A stretch of 64,000 nt of DNA. It comes from Aureobasidium sp. EXF-3400 (Eukaryota; Ascomycota; Dothideomycetes; Dothideales; Saccotheciaceae). The DNA lies in the NCBI GenBank assembly GCA_024195585.1, contig SWBL01000105.1, positions 62,001 to 126,000 on the forward strand, given 5' to 3'. Below are positions 45,385 to 55,295 of the stretch, in pieces. Under the pieces are notes generated by a model. The model was not told the DNA's origin. It saw only the letters and a program-made list of their open reading frames with translations, and did no database searches. How positions within the stretch are numbered: position 1 is the stretch's first letter; every line of letters begins with the position of its first letter. Both the position numbers and the translations under genes were made by a program.

Positions 45385-46971
45385 ATGACTAGCTACGCTT
45401 CAATCCGTTCGCACCACAGCGACGACTCGTCGCGCCCCAACAGCACCGCCAGCATGTCGCGCCGTCCGCGCCGCAAAGAGAACGGTGTCCACGGCCACGC
45501 TTCCTGGACCAGCAGTGTAATCAACCTGGTCAACACCATCGTCGGTGCCGGCGTGCTGGCCATGCCCTCGGCCCTGTCCAACATGGGCATTTTGCTCGGT
45601 ATCCTCGTCATCGTCTGGTCTGGTCTTGCTTCTGGCTTCGGTCTATACCTCCAAACGAGATGCGCCAGATACCTGGATCGCGGCAATGCGAGCTTCTTCG
45701 CTCTGAGTCAAATCACATACCCCAACGCTGCCGTCATCTTCGACGCTGCCATCGCTATCAAGTGTTTCGGTGTTGGCATTAGTTATCTCATTATTATCGG
45801 CGATCTCATGCCCGGTGTCGTCCGTGGCTTTACAGACACTCCCGCTGCTGAATATCTGCTGGACAGACACTTCTGGGTTACTGCCTTCATGTGAGTATAT
45901 AACCGACTCTGCTATTCTCTTCTCGTCTCTGACAATTGATCAGGCTTGTCGTGATCCCTCTCTCCTTCCTTCGCAGACTCGATTCCCTTAAGTATACCAG
46001 CATCATTGCTCTCGTTTCTATCGGTTATCTGGTCGTGCTGGTCGTTTACCACTTTGCAAAAGGCGATGACATGGGTCTCAAGGGCGATATCAGTATCGTG
46101 CCCGACAAGGGTATCGTCCCTATCTTGGCCAGTTTCCCCGTCATCGTCTTTGCCTATACCTGCCATCAAAACATGTTCTCCATTCTCAACGAGATCGAGG
46201 ATAACAGCCCCTTCAGGACCACCTCTGTCGTTTTGGCCAGCATTGGCAGTTCCGGCAGTATCTATCTGCTCGTTGCTATAACTGGATACCTGACTTTTGG
46301 TGATAACGTCGCTGGCAACATTGTCGCTCAGTGTAAGTCACGATATCAACTCAACACTTTCTGTGATAAATCTCTGACAAATCCCAGATATTCCTTCGGT
46401 GGCATCGACGATCGGAAAAGCAGCCATTGTTGTGCTTGTCATGTTCTCATACCCTCTACAGGTTCATCCTTGCCGTGCTTCCGTTGATGCGGTACTTAAA
46501 TGGCGCCCAGCTTCGCGTAAGCAGCCAGAATACGCCTCTGTCAATGGCTCTCCATCTCGCTCGACCCTTCTGAGTTCTGCGAGCAGCTCACAGAAAGGTC
46601 GTGGTGAGATGAGCGACAGACGTTTCGCGGTCATTACTACAGCCATCATTATCTTGAGCTACATTGTAGCCATGACAGTGTCGTCTCTAGCGGTGGTGCT
46701 CGCATACGTCGGCAGTACTGGAAGCACCTCAATCAGTTTTATCCTTCCAGGACTGTTCTACTACAAGATCTCATCACCGGACTCGCCGCATCACCAGCGA
46801 TTGCTCAAGGAGGACGATGATGAAGAGGCAGAGGTGGATGGCGAAGCAGTAGCGGGTGGATGGAACAGTGGAAGCATCCTGCGCAAAGCCAGTCTTGGGC
46901 TAGCAATCTACGGATTGCTGGTCATGGTGGTTTGCCTCATCACCAACACATTCTTTGTTGTTGCTCACTGA
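45385..46971 (+). CDS. Vacuolar amino-acid transporter, AVT (SLC32/36/38) family
   Basis: Three exons, 45385-45890, 45944-46332 and 46388-46971, give 492 aa; introns are 53 and 55 bp. An amino acid/auxin permease fold with about eleven membrane helices. The first carries the family signature SSVINLVNTIVGAGVLAMPSA; others include GISYLIIIGDLMPGV, IVPILASFPVIVFAYTCHQN, IYLLVAITGYLTFG, and a C-terminal TTAIIILSYIVAMTVSS. The Ser/Arg-rich N-terminal ~40 residues are cytosolic. It best fits the yeast Avt5/6/7 branch, which exports amino acids from the vacuole; substrate specificity cannot be read from sequence. The loop around SSASSSQKGRGEMSD is extended. Confidence 0.9.
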
Positions 46972-47300
46972 TCTAGATCTCGATACCAATCAAAAGTAAT
47001 GTCTTGTCCTATTCAATTATGCTATCCATGCCATTGTCACATGCCTCGGCCCAAAAGCGGTGACGCAAGGAAAATCTGGGGAAGGCGCGTGGGGCACATG
47101 CATGTCGAGACTCGAACCAGACCGTGACAAAAGACTTAGGAGCCGTCTTTTCTGCATGCACTCCGCAGTATACCACAGTTCAAGTATACTTGCCCCGCAG
47201 ACCAGGGAACGAGTACAACTGGACGATAAAAGGTGCGCCTTAGCCCGGTCCTCGTCTTGCAATGCCCTGCTGACTCGTACTGTAGAAACATCGCTCCATC
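46972..47300. promoter_or_regulatory. Carrier-gene upstream region
   Basis: 329 bp between two plus-strand genes. A minus-strand GGTTCGAGTCT word (about 47108-47118) resembles a Pol III B-box but no tRNA fold surrounds it. Confidence 0.35.
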
Positions 47301-48818
47301 ATGTCCGTCTACAACAGTCAGCTGGTATCACGCCTCATGAACGCCATCGACCGCTTGAATTACTCTGCTGACTATGGAGTCGAGGATGCCTTTGAGCTCT
47401 ACCACAAGATCCAGGAACAGAACGAACAACGAGGCCCTAGCACCGATGGCATAGGTCTGCCGGCCCTGGGTCACGCTCTAGCAGGTTCTGCCGGTACTGC
47501 TCTGTCGCATCTCATTCTCTACCCTCTCGATCTCGTTATCACCCGTCTTCAAGTTCAACAACAGCTCAAAACACCCGGGGAGGCTCCCTCTGCCGCCAGA
47601 GAAGCCGACGATGCCGAATATACCAGTCTTGCCGACGCCGCGCAGAAGATATACACACATGAAGGAGGATTACAAGCTTTCTGGAATGGCTGCGCAACAG
47701 ACACGACGAAGAGTGTGATTGACAGCTTCTTGTTCTTCCTTGCATACACGGCTTTCCGCCAGCGTCAGCAGAAGAAACTGGGCACCAAATCCTTGCCGGT
47801 CTTCCATGAATTGGGTGTCGGCATAGCTGCGGGTGCTCTGTCCAAGTTTGTCACGACTCCAATCCAACAAGTTGTCACCAGGAAGCAGACTGCCGCTCTG
47901 ATTGCTGCAAGAGACAAGACTTCTTCTCTACCTCCCAGCATGGCATCCAAACTCAGTGTGAAGGATATCTTCCTTCAGATTCGAAGTGAGCGTGGCCTAA
48001 AGGGCTTCTGGGCCGGTTACAGTGCCAGTTTGATCCTGACATTGAATCCCGCCTTGACTTTCCTACTTCAAAACCTCTTGAAAAGGACGTTACTGCCTCG
48101 TTCTCAACGCGACAAGCCAGGACCAAAGGCCCTATTCCTCATTGCTGCCATGTCCAAAGCCACAGCATCAACCGTCACCTACCCCTTCAGTCTGGCCAAG
48201 AGTCGCGCCCAAGTATCCCGACCTGTGGCAGAAGACACACAACGCAAAACTCCTTCTTACCTTGAGAAACCAGATCTCTCCTCCGACTCGAAGATCACCG
48301 CTCGATCCAAGAAAGTCCTGCGACTGGTCTTCTGGCAACAATTCCAGCAACTTGCAATCTTCCGGTCGCTGGCCAATATTTACAACACCGAAGGCGTCAA
48401 AGGTCTCTACAGCGGTCTTGACGCCGAAGTTATCAAAGGCTTCCTCGGTCATGGTCTTAGTATGGTACTGAAAGAACGCATCCACGTTCTGATTATCTCG
48501 GCCTACTACACCATCCTCAAGGCGACCAAACAGTGGCCTCACGATCTCGGATCTGTAGGTGAACAGGCAAAGAATGAATTCGAACGGGTCAAGGGTGTCG
48601 CTGTTGATATGGCAGAGAGTGCTGTCGAGGCTGGCAAGGATGCAGGTCAGCGTGTGCAGAATGTTGGCGAGACTGTTGTTGAAGGTGTGAAGCATGCTGT
48701 CGAATCTGGTGGAGAGACTGTACAGAGTGTCAGCAGCAATGTCAGTGGGAGATTGCAGAATGCCAGCGAGACAGTGGTTGAGGGAGTGAAGAACTCGGTC
48801 AACAAGACAGAAGAGTAA
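47301..48818 (+). CDS. Mitochondrial-carrier-family protein (peroxisomal ANT1-like) with LEA-like tail
   Basis: 505 aa, one exon, ATG at 47301. Residues about 50-400 hold three carrier repeats. The signature is clear in repeat 1 (YPLDLVITRLQV) and degenerate in repeats 2 (TPIQQVVTRKQ) and 3 (YPFSLAKSRAQV). Later motifs: GLKGFWAGYSASLILTLNPA and GVKGLYSGLDAEVIKG. The pattern suits PMP34/Ant1, which moves adenine nucleotides or CoA across the peroxisomal membrane; mitochondrial location is not excluded. Unusually, about 85 extra residues follow the last helix (about 420-505). They are rich in Val, Glu, Ala and Ser with ETVVEGVK repeated exactly 33 residues apart, the 11-mer periodicity of LEA/apolipoprotein amphipathic helices. 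Normal carriers are about 300-350 aa. Confidence 0.85.
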   Translation: MSVYNSQLVSRLMNAIDRLNYSADYGVEDAFELYHKIQEQNEQRGPSTDGIGLPALGHALAGSAGTALSHLILYPLDLVITRLQVQQQLKTPGEAPSAAREADDAEYTSLADAAQKIYTHEGGLQAFWNGCATDTTKSVIDSFLFFLAYTAFRQRQQKKLGTKSLPVFHELGVGIAAGALSKFVTTPIQQVVTRKQTAALIAARDKTSSLPPSMASKLSVKDIFLQIRSERGLKGFWAGYSASLILTLNPALTFLLQNLLKRTLLPRSQRDKPGPKALFLIAAMSKATASTVTYPFSLAKSRAQVSRPVAEDTQRKTPSYLEKPDLSSDSKITARSKKVLRLVFWQQFQQLAIFRSLANIYNTEGVKGLYSGLDAEVIKGFLGHGLSMVLKERIHVLIISAYYTILKATKQWPHDLGSVGEQAKNEFERVKGVAVDMAESAVEAGKDAGQRVQNVGETVVEGVKHAVESGGETVQSVSSNVSGRLQNASETVVEGVKNSVNKTEE

Positions 48819-49048
48819 TGTTTCAAGGAAGCTCGGAATCTAACGATGTCACGATCGGCGAGAGAGATGGCGATGGTTCACAGTACTCGGAGTGGGAATA
48901 GTTTCAGATACTTTTTGACTTCTTCTTGTATTAAAATGAAATGCATTTGCGAGTTTAAACTCTAACAGCTCTAACCAAGGCTAAATGATGACTCTGAAAT
49001 GAATACGCGCGACGAAAAACGCAAAACAAACTTCTTCATGAAACAGAT

Positions 49049-50722
49049 TTACTTGTACGACAAGAAAGTACCAGTGTTAGTCGTGTTCAAAGCAGGTCTT
49101 TTCGTGGTAGCCTGGTTGTTCTCGTTGATGTTCTTGAACTGCACGGGTGTGGAGGCGTCGCTGGTGGGATTGACGTCTGTGAACTGGGTCGGGACCACCT
49201 TGCTCTCAGTTGAGTCAACAGTGGAGCTTGCGAACGGAGAAGAGAGTTGGGTCTCGGTTGTGTCCATGCTCTTGAATGGAGTGCCAGCCATAGCGCTCTG
49301 GACAGAACCATTGTCGCTGAACGAAACAGGGGCCGTAGTGTCCTGGAAATAGGAGCCCACATCTTTGAATGGGGTAGATTGTAAGGCTGAGCTTGTCTCC
49401 ACGCTCTGGAATGATGTGGGTTGTACGGCTGGTGCGCTCGTCTGAGCAGAATACTGGGTAGGAAGGGTAGCAGTGGTAGGCTCTGCTTGCTGCTGCTGCT
49501 CTGCCGGCGCCGTCAACGAGGCGTCAGGCACGTACATCTTCTTGACAGGTACCTCGTCTTCTTCGCTGTGGAATCGCTTCTCCTTCATTGCCGGTCTGGT
49601 CTGTTGTTGGGGCTGCTGGCGGAAGTATTGACATTGGTCCTGCTCCTTGTTATTGGATGCCTCTTGCTTCTCTTGTGCGGCAAACTCGTCGGGAGTGGCA
49701 CGCTTGGGGTCGTACTCTAGATACTCAAATTCCGGAGGATTGAAACCATTGGCGACTTCTTCTGCGGTCTTGTCCAACCATCCGCTCTCCAAGATCTGGT
49801 TGACATCCGGCCGCTGATAGGGGTCGGCCTTCAAGACCCATCTGAGGAAATCGACTTCTCCATCCTCCAGACCACGTTGGCGTAAAAGCTCCCACTGGTC
49901 GCCTTTGTGCTTGCTTGGGTCGTTTGCAGGCAAAGGGACGTTTCCGTACACAGGCTCGTTTTGTAGCTTATAGTCATTCATCAAAGCGCTCTTGACAGCG
50001 TCTTCTCTTTCAGCCATGCCTCCGTTCTTGGTTTCGAGATCGTCGTAGAGACCGGTCTTGGAGAAACGGGTGCGGGCCTCGAGCATATGGCAGTAGATGA
50101 GAGCCCAGCCCCATACGTCGACTCGAGAGGTGATGTCGCCTTTGAGGTAGACTTCGGGAGCGCGGTACGTGATGGGCTGAACTTTACCGTTCATGGGTTC
50201 CATGACGAGACCCAGGTCGCCCAGTTTCGCCTTGAGGTCGTGGTCCTTTTCTTCCGAGTCTGCATTGAAACCGTCGACCATGATGTTCTGAGGCTTCAGA
50301 TCTGCGTATACGAGACCAGCAGCGTGTACGTCGCGTAGGCCTATAAGGACGTCTTTGGCGACAGTCTTGATTTCGGCGAGCGACATGGGTCTTTTCGTGC
50401 GTGCGTCCCAGAGGGTTGTTTCGGTGATCTCCAAGACAATCATTGGCGGGCCTCCAGTCTGGGTTGGAGGGATTCTGTCAACCTGTTGTCGGATGGCTGG
50501 CGAGTCCTTGAAGACCTCGTGCATGATCATCTCGTTTTGGAAGCTGGGCCATCCTGGCTGTGTGTCGATTTCGCCAGGTTCTTTGATAACGACCACTTGG
50601 ATTGGTTTCTTGGGATCATTGCTCTGCTCGACAGCTGTCCAGACGTTGCTTTGACCCAACGGGCTAACTGCCAGGTACGTCTTGCCGCTCTCGCCGGTCA
50701 ATCTTGCGCCTTCGGAAAGCAT
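49049..50722 (-). CDS. Atypical Ser/Thr kinase-like protein with repeat tail
   Basis: 557 aa, one exon, ATG at 50722 (the frame runs further upstream but CT/GC-poor leader sequence is unlikely to be translated). Kinase fold at residues about 15-330: ATP lysine in VVVIKEP, catalytic loop VYADLKPQNIM (HRD is YAD, with Asp, Lys and Asn kept), GDLGL in place of DFG, PITYRAPEVYL and DVWGWALI. No clear glycine-rich loop. Activity is plausible but unproven. Residues about 375-430 are Gln-rich. About residues 435-535 contain a degenerate repeat of [ST]xFxx[VMI]: TSFQSV, TPFKDV, TPFKSM, TQFTDV, VQFKNI. Resembles uncharacterised fungal kinases; no named ortholog recognised. Convergent with the carrier gene. 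Confidence 0.8.
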   Translation of the reverse strand: MLSEGARLTGESGKTYLAVSPLGQSNVWTAVEQSNDPKKPIQVVVIKEPGEIDTQPGWPSFQNEMIMHEVFKDSPAIRQQVDRIPPTQTGGPPMIVLEITETTLWDARTKRPMSLAEIKTVAKDVLIGLRDVHAAGLVYADLKPQNIMVDGFNADSEEKDHDLKAKLGDLGLVMEPMNGKVQPITYRAPEVYLKGDITSRVDVWGWALIYCHMLEARTRFSKTGLYDDLETKNGGMAEREDAVKSALMNDYKLQNEPVYGNVPLPANDPSKHKGDQWELLRQRGLEDGEVDFLRWVLKADPYQRPDVNQILESGWLDKTAEEVANGFNPPEFEYLEYDPKRATPDEFAAQEKQEASNNKEQDQCQYFRQQPQQQTRPAMKEKRFHSEEDEVPVKKMYVPDASLTAPAEQQQQAEPTTATLPTQYSAQTSAPAVQPTSFQSVETSSALQSTPFKDVGSYFQDTTAPVSFSDNGSVQSAMAGTPFKSMDTTETQLSSPFASSTVDSTESKVVPTQFTDVNPTSDASTPVQFKNINENNQATTKRPALNTTNTGTFLSYK

Positions 50723-52280
50723 GCTATGTGAATTGATTATGGTGTGGATGCGTGGGGTGGATGAATTGAGATGTTTGAGGTGGAGGAAGGAAAAACGAAA
50801 GACAATCCAGTCACGTAAAGTAGTTTGAGGTTGAACACGCATGCAACGTGACAGGCAAACCACAACACGCCAACCGGCTTTTACGTCACAGAGATGACGA
50901 CTGGGTTCCTGAATCAACTCTGAGCTTGGGTGTTTTCTTGCTTCGACTCTACTTCCACCAATGCGACAATTCTTCCGGTCCTCTCATCTCACTGCCCCGG
51001 TAGTGTTTCAACAATCAGCAGGTATTCCCGGTACCTTGATCGAGGTCCATGCTCCGAGAAAATCTGCAGCTAGAACGAGTCGAAGCAGATGACAGCCGCC
51101 TGTTTCGAACGACGAGGTTCGACGACCGTTTGCTTTAAACATCGTCAGAGCTCCATCAACCCCACAAAATTCTGTGGCTTGGGCGTCTCTAATAGGGCAA
51201 AGCACCGCGACAAGCTCCGAGGAAGCCTTTCTATTTTTACCAGTGCTCGCCTCTGTGGCAGTGTGGTCGACTCGTGTCGTGCTGTGTCGTTCTGCTTGAA
51301 CACACAATGACATCTGCCAACGTGTTTCTGATATTGCTCGCCATCTTTTTCTTGGATGCCTGACTAGCTCTGACAGGGTCGCCACGACAGGGGTTGCTAC
51401 TTGGACATACCTGCAGTAAATCGTCCACAAACCAGGTACTGGATGACGCGTCCGCCCTGCTATAGTGCTGTACCAGGTTTCAACGTGTCAGGCAGATTGT
51501 CGTGATCCTGTATTTCTTTTTGAAATCCTTTGGTCACCGGACGCGACATCGCTAAGCTGACTACAAGTCCACAAAGCGTGCCTCCACTTCCCGCTCGAAA
51601 AGCCATCTGACAGGCTTTCTCTACCATAAATCTTGCTTCTACATGCGCCAACATTTGTACGGAGGATGTACAGGGTGCGAACGCAGCCGAAGGTTATCGT
51701 GAGGCTTGCAGACTGCTTATTTCGAGTTTGGTAATACCATCTATTCGCTGCAATCCTTGAATATGCAGACGCACTGATGTGCGCGCTATCCATCGGATGT
51801 GAGAACACACTGTAGTATGTTATATGCGTACGCTACGCCCAAAAAAGACTAGCTATCGTACTGTAGGCACAGAAAACATTACATCCTCAGTATAAGCATG
51901 GTAGGTTGCGAAAGTCAAGCAGGATGGGTTGAGTTTGACTTGATCCCAGCATCCGACTTCCAACTACTCACTCTATGGGGTAGGTAGGCTCAACTATAGA
52001 TTTTTTTGCAAACCAGTTCGAGTCACAATAAAAGCAATACACATCATGGAATTATGTTGTCAACAGGTAGGTCTCGTGTCAATTCTTATCTGTCATTCAT
52101 ACTATCGAAAGGAAGGCATTACATCTGTCGTTCATGGTTCAGAGCCTATATATTCCAACTTTGCCGGCCGAAGCCTTGCATTGGTCATGGGGACGACAGT
52201 CGTGGTCGGGTCGTGTGTCATTCCTTCACATGGTCAGTGATATACTAAGAAAACAAGGTAACCGACATACCTGTGCTGGT
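50723..52280. other. Intergenic, no gene seen
   Basis: 1.56 kb: kinase promoter and HEX1 3' flank. Frames at 51008-51430 (minus) and 51089-51310, 52134-52580 (plus) lack family features; the last is an antisense shadow of HEX1. Confidence 0.4.
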
Positions 52281-53975
52281 TTACAGTCTGCTTCCGTTCA
52301 CGACTCTGTAGTCGACGGCAAGCTCACGGCCTTCGTCGCTGAGAACAAGAACTCTGATGCTACCACGGCCTTGGTCGAAAGCATCGGTGAGACGCTGCAA
52401 CAAGCTGCTCTGGTCAATGACAGGAAGTCCCTGCTTGACATCACCACTCTCGGTCATGGCAACAACGTGACCATCATCGCGGATGTCAAGAACACGGTAC
52501 TGCTTGAACACAGGTCCATACATCTGCTGAACCACCACCGAGGGCGAAGGGTTGGAGATGAAGGACGACTCCTCTTGTAGCTGCTTGGTGAAGAGATCGA
52601 CACCAAGGTAGCGGTGCTGACCAGTCTGAGAAGAGGTGGTGATGCGGATGACCTGGCAGGGACGACCCTGGAGATACAACAAGTCACCAATGCGGATGTG
52701 GTGGCAGGGGATGGAGACGGCACTGCTAGGGCCGGAGCGGCCAGCGGAGCGACGAGGAGCAGACATGGTGGTTACGGTCTCACGTTCTTCAACAACTTCG
52801 TCGACAGGCGAGGTGTGATGATGGTGTTGGTGATGTTGTTCTTGGTGACGAGGTCCGTGAATGGGGTGGAGGATGTGGTCGGCAGCGCGGTGAAGTCCGT
52901 CACGGAAAGAGTGATATTGGCCTTCGTCGTCGTAATATCCCATGTCAAACTTGCGGTTCTTGGGAGGGTCGACAGTAGTACGAGTCTGAGTCTTGACACG
53001 TACTTCCTCTTGGGCAGGTGAGGTGTGGTAGTAGTCTCGGGCAGAGGTAGTGCTGGGGTAGTCTTGGACGTAAGAACCAGATGTTTCCTGAACGTAAGAG
53101 TCCTGGGCTATGGGGCTGCTTTGGCGACGGTAATCACGTTCGGTAACGTCAACCTCTGAACCGAAGTGAGTAGCAGGACCGTGGGTAGTACGGTACCGGT
53201 GGTCGTAGGCCTTGTCCTGAACGTCAATCTGTGCGTCGACGTAACGTTGGTAAGGTTCACGGTAGCTGGGGTTGTCAGTGGGACTGGTCTGAGCAAAGAG
53301 GGGAAGCAACGGTGCGGGAAGGGAGAGTCAGGTAGAAATGAGGAGGATATGGGTGATTGAGGAAAGCTTGGACGAGCAGCATGGACACCCAAGTTGACAT
53401 GGCAACACGCTAGTGGGTGGAGAGCTGGTTCATGTCGCTGCTTTAGTGCCTGAACCGCCCGAGCCGCCCGCGCGTGCCGAAGCGAGCTGCTGGGATACGG
53501 AAAGGCGGTGGGTGGGTGGTCTGATGCTGATCTTGCTCGTGTGAAAGGAGGGGGAAACGAGACACTGACTTACCGGTCCTGTTCGATACTGATCTTGGTC
53601 TGTCTGTTAGGACGAGACTTGCGCTCTTCTTCGTAGATGTGAACGTTCTCTTCTCTGCGTCCCGATTGACGATAGCGGTCCTTTTCTGTTACTCTGATCT
53701 CCTCTTCAAAGCGGCGGGACGGAGGGGCCTGGGATGAGGTGTAGCGGTTTTCGTGACCTTCCCGTCCGCCGTGCGAGCTGGAAAGGTTGACCTGCTCTTC
53801 TACTTTGATCTCCGTAGAGTTGGTGACTGTATCACTCCTATACGTGGACGGGAAGACTGCACAGCGTAAGTCGAGGGTCAATTGGGAGCGCCGAAGGAGA
53901 CGATACCACTGAAAGATATGGGGACCTGCAAGTTCTCTGTCAATTACTGCAATGATGATTCTACTCTGATGCCAT
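52281..53975 (-). CDS. hex1: Woronin body major protein HEX1
   Basis: Best long model: exons 53975-53965 (11 nt), 53837-53574 and 53265-52281, giving 419 aa. The C-terminal ~175 residues are HEX1: SIPCHHIRIGDLLYLQGRPCQVIRITTS, TGQHRYLGVDLFTKQL, SVVVQQMYGPVFKQYRVLDI, GDVKQGLPVIDQSSL, ending NGSRL. SRL is the peroxisomal PTS1. HEX1 self-assembles (eIF5A-like fold) into the Woronin body core that plugs septal pores after wounding. The short form would start at MGYYDDEGQYHSF (52943; 220 aa), where N. crassa HEX-1 starts. The N-terminal extension (VHIYEEERKSRP; EPYQRYVDAQIDV; a His-rich stretch) resembles that of Aspergillus hexA. Exon 1 and both intron ends are inferred: acceptor TATAG at 53838 and CCCCAG at 53266. 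The 308-bp second intron is far longer than others here. Confidence 0.93.
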
Positions 53976-55295
53976 GCACTCACTCTTGCTTCAAAATCCA
54001 GCTTGCTGGATGTTAAGTGTTCTTTCTTGAAAACCTCACGAACTGTCCTTAAACAACTCGGAAGGAATACAAGAACGAACTGAAGGTCCTTGTCGGGGGT
54101 GAATTGGGGTTGGGAAGCGGAGTAAGAAAGAAGAAGGTGCTAAGGTGATGAGGGTGATTCGTCTTGCAGGATACTAAATAAAGCGGGAAGAGGGCAAGCT
54201 GATCAATCGACTCTCATTTGACCTGCATCCTGTTTGTTGTCACTATATACCCGCCCGTTTCCAGGTGGATATAAAGATTAGTGGAAACCATAACCCGATA
54301 TGTAGGGTCTCGTTCTGTCCGTCGAGCCACTCGGGTGGTTCGCTCCTTCCCCGTTCAGGTCGATCTCACCATTTGCTGGCCTCGACAGCCACCTCAGCGA
54401 GACGTGTGCTGGCAGTTGGCGTACTGCTCAACCTTAGACCAGCCATCCCAGCAAGTTACAAGAAGGCGATGGCTGACTGTAGGCTGCTATTCCCCAGCCT
54501 TTGTTTCTCTTACGGTGTCGATCTCTGCAAGCTAAACAGGTCCGAGTGTTTTGTCAACACACAAATTCGCTAAGCGCTTTGGTGGCTGGGTGGCTTGGTC
54601 GTCAGGTGTGACAGGGACGGCTTTTGTCGCTGCCCATCTACATCCCAGACGACAGGCTGTGGTCTTCGATATAGCAGTTGAAGTGTGTGCTTATAAAGTT
54701 ATCTGTCTGATGGCCGTTTCCTAGATCTTGTACGTTGCAATCGTCGTCGTTTTGTGTCTGTTCGTGATTGAGCTCTCCCCACAAAAACGGGAATCGACCG
54801 TGCATGTGTCCCAACGGTCTGTGGAGAAAGTTTCCATGTTCTGATTTGCAGCTTACCTCTCGTCCAAGGCAGTTGCAGTATCTAACAAGAGCAGTCGTGT
54901 TTGATTACGATAATCCTCGAGACTTCAGACTGCGGAACTCTGGTGCTAACTCCCCCAAAAAAGTTGATCAGATGCAGAATCTCATGCGTGGCACGGGTAG
55001 GGTCGTCCCATCGACAAGCTTTATTGACCTTGTCGACGACATATCTTCGTGACAGACGATTGTGTAAGGTTCGAGCACAGTTCTTGAGGTAGTATGGCGG
55101 TACATATAAGTCTGGATGAGGTTTGATCATTCGCTATCGTTTTCCGGTTCAGTAATTGGGAATTCCACTACTTGCTACTGACCGCTGCAAAAGGATGTTT
55201 ATATCGCGCTGTGCATAAGCACAATGTTTGGGTATCTACCAACATACTCACAACCGTGGCCCGCGATAGAGCGTCTTTTCGAGGGCATGTCTGGT
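53976..55295. promoter_or_regulatory. HEX1 upstream region
   Basis: 1.3 kb. The ~200 bases just upstream of 53975 are pyrimidine-rich on the minus strand and free of ATG, consistent with a long leader. No gene supported; the 54265-55052 frames look random. Confidence 0.45.

Noticed and set aside
47100..47165. Minus-strand GGTTCGAGTCT (B-box-like) as a possible tRNA
   Set aside because: The T-arm stem does not pair beyond two bases, no A-box lies at the right distance, and no cloverleaf can be drawn.
53108..53392. Joining HEX1 exon 2 to the TTTGCTCAG acceptor near 53300
   Set aside because: Puts the HEX1 domain out of frame; CCCCAG at 53266 keeps it in frame.
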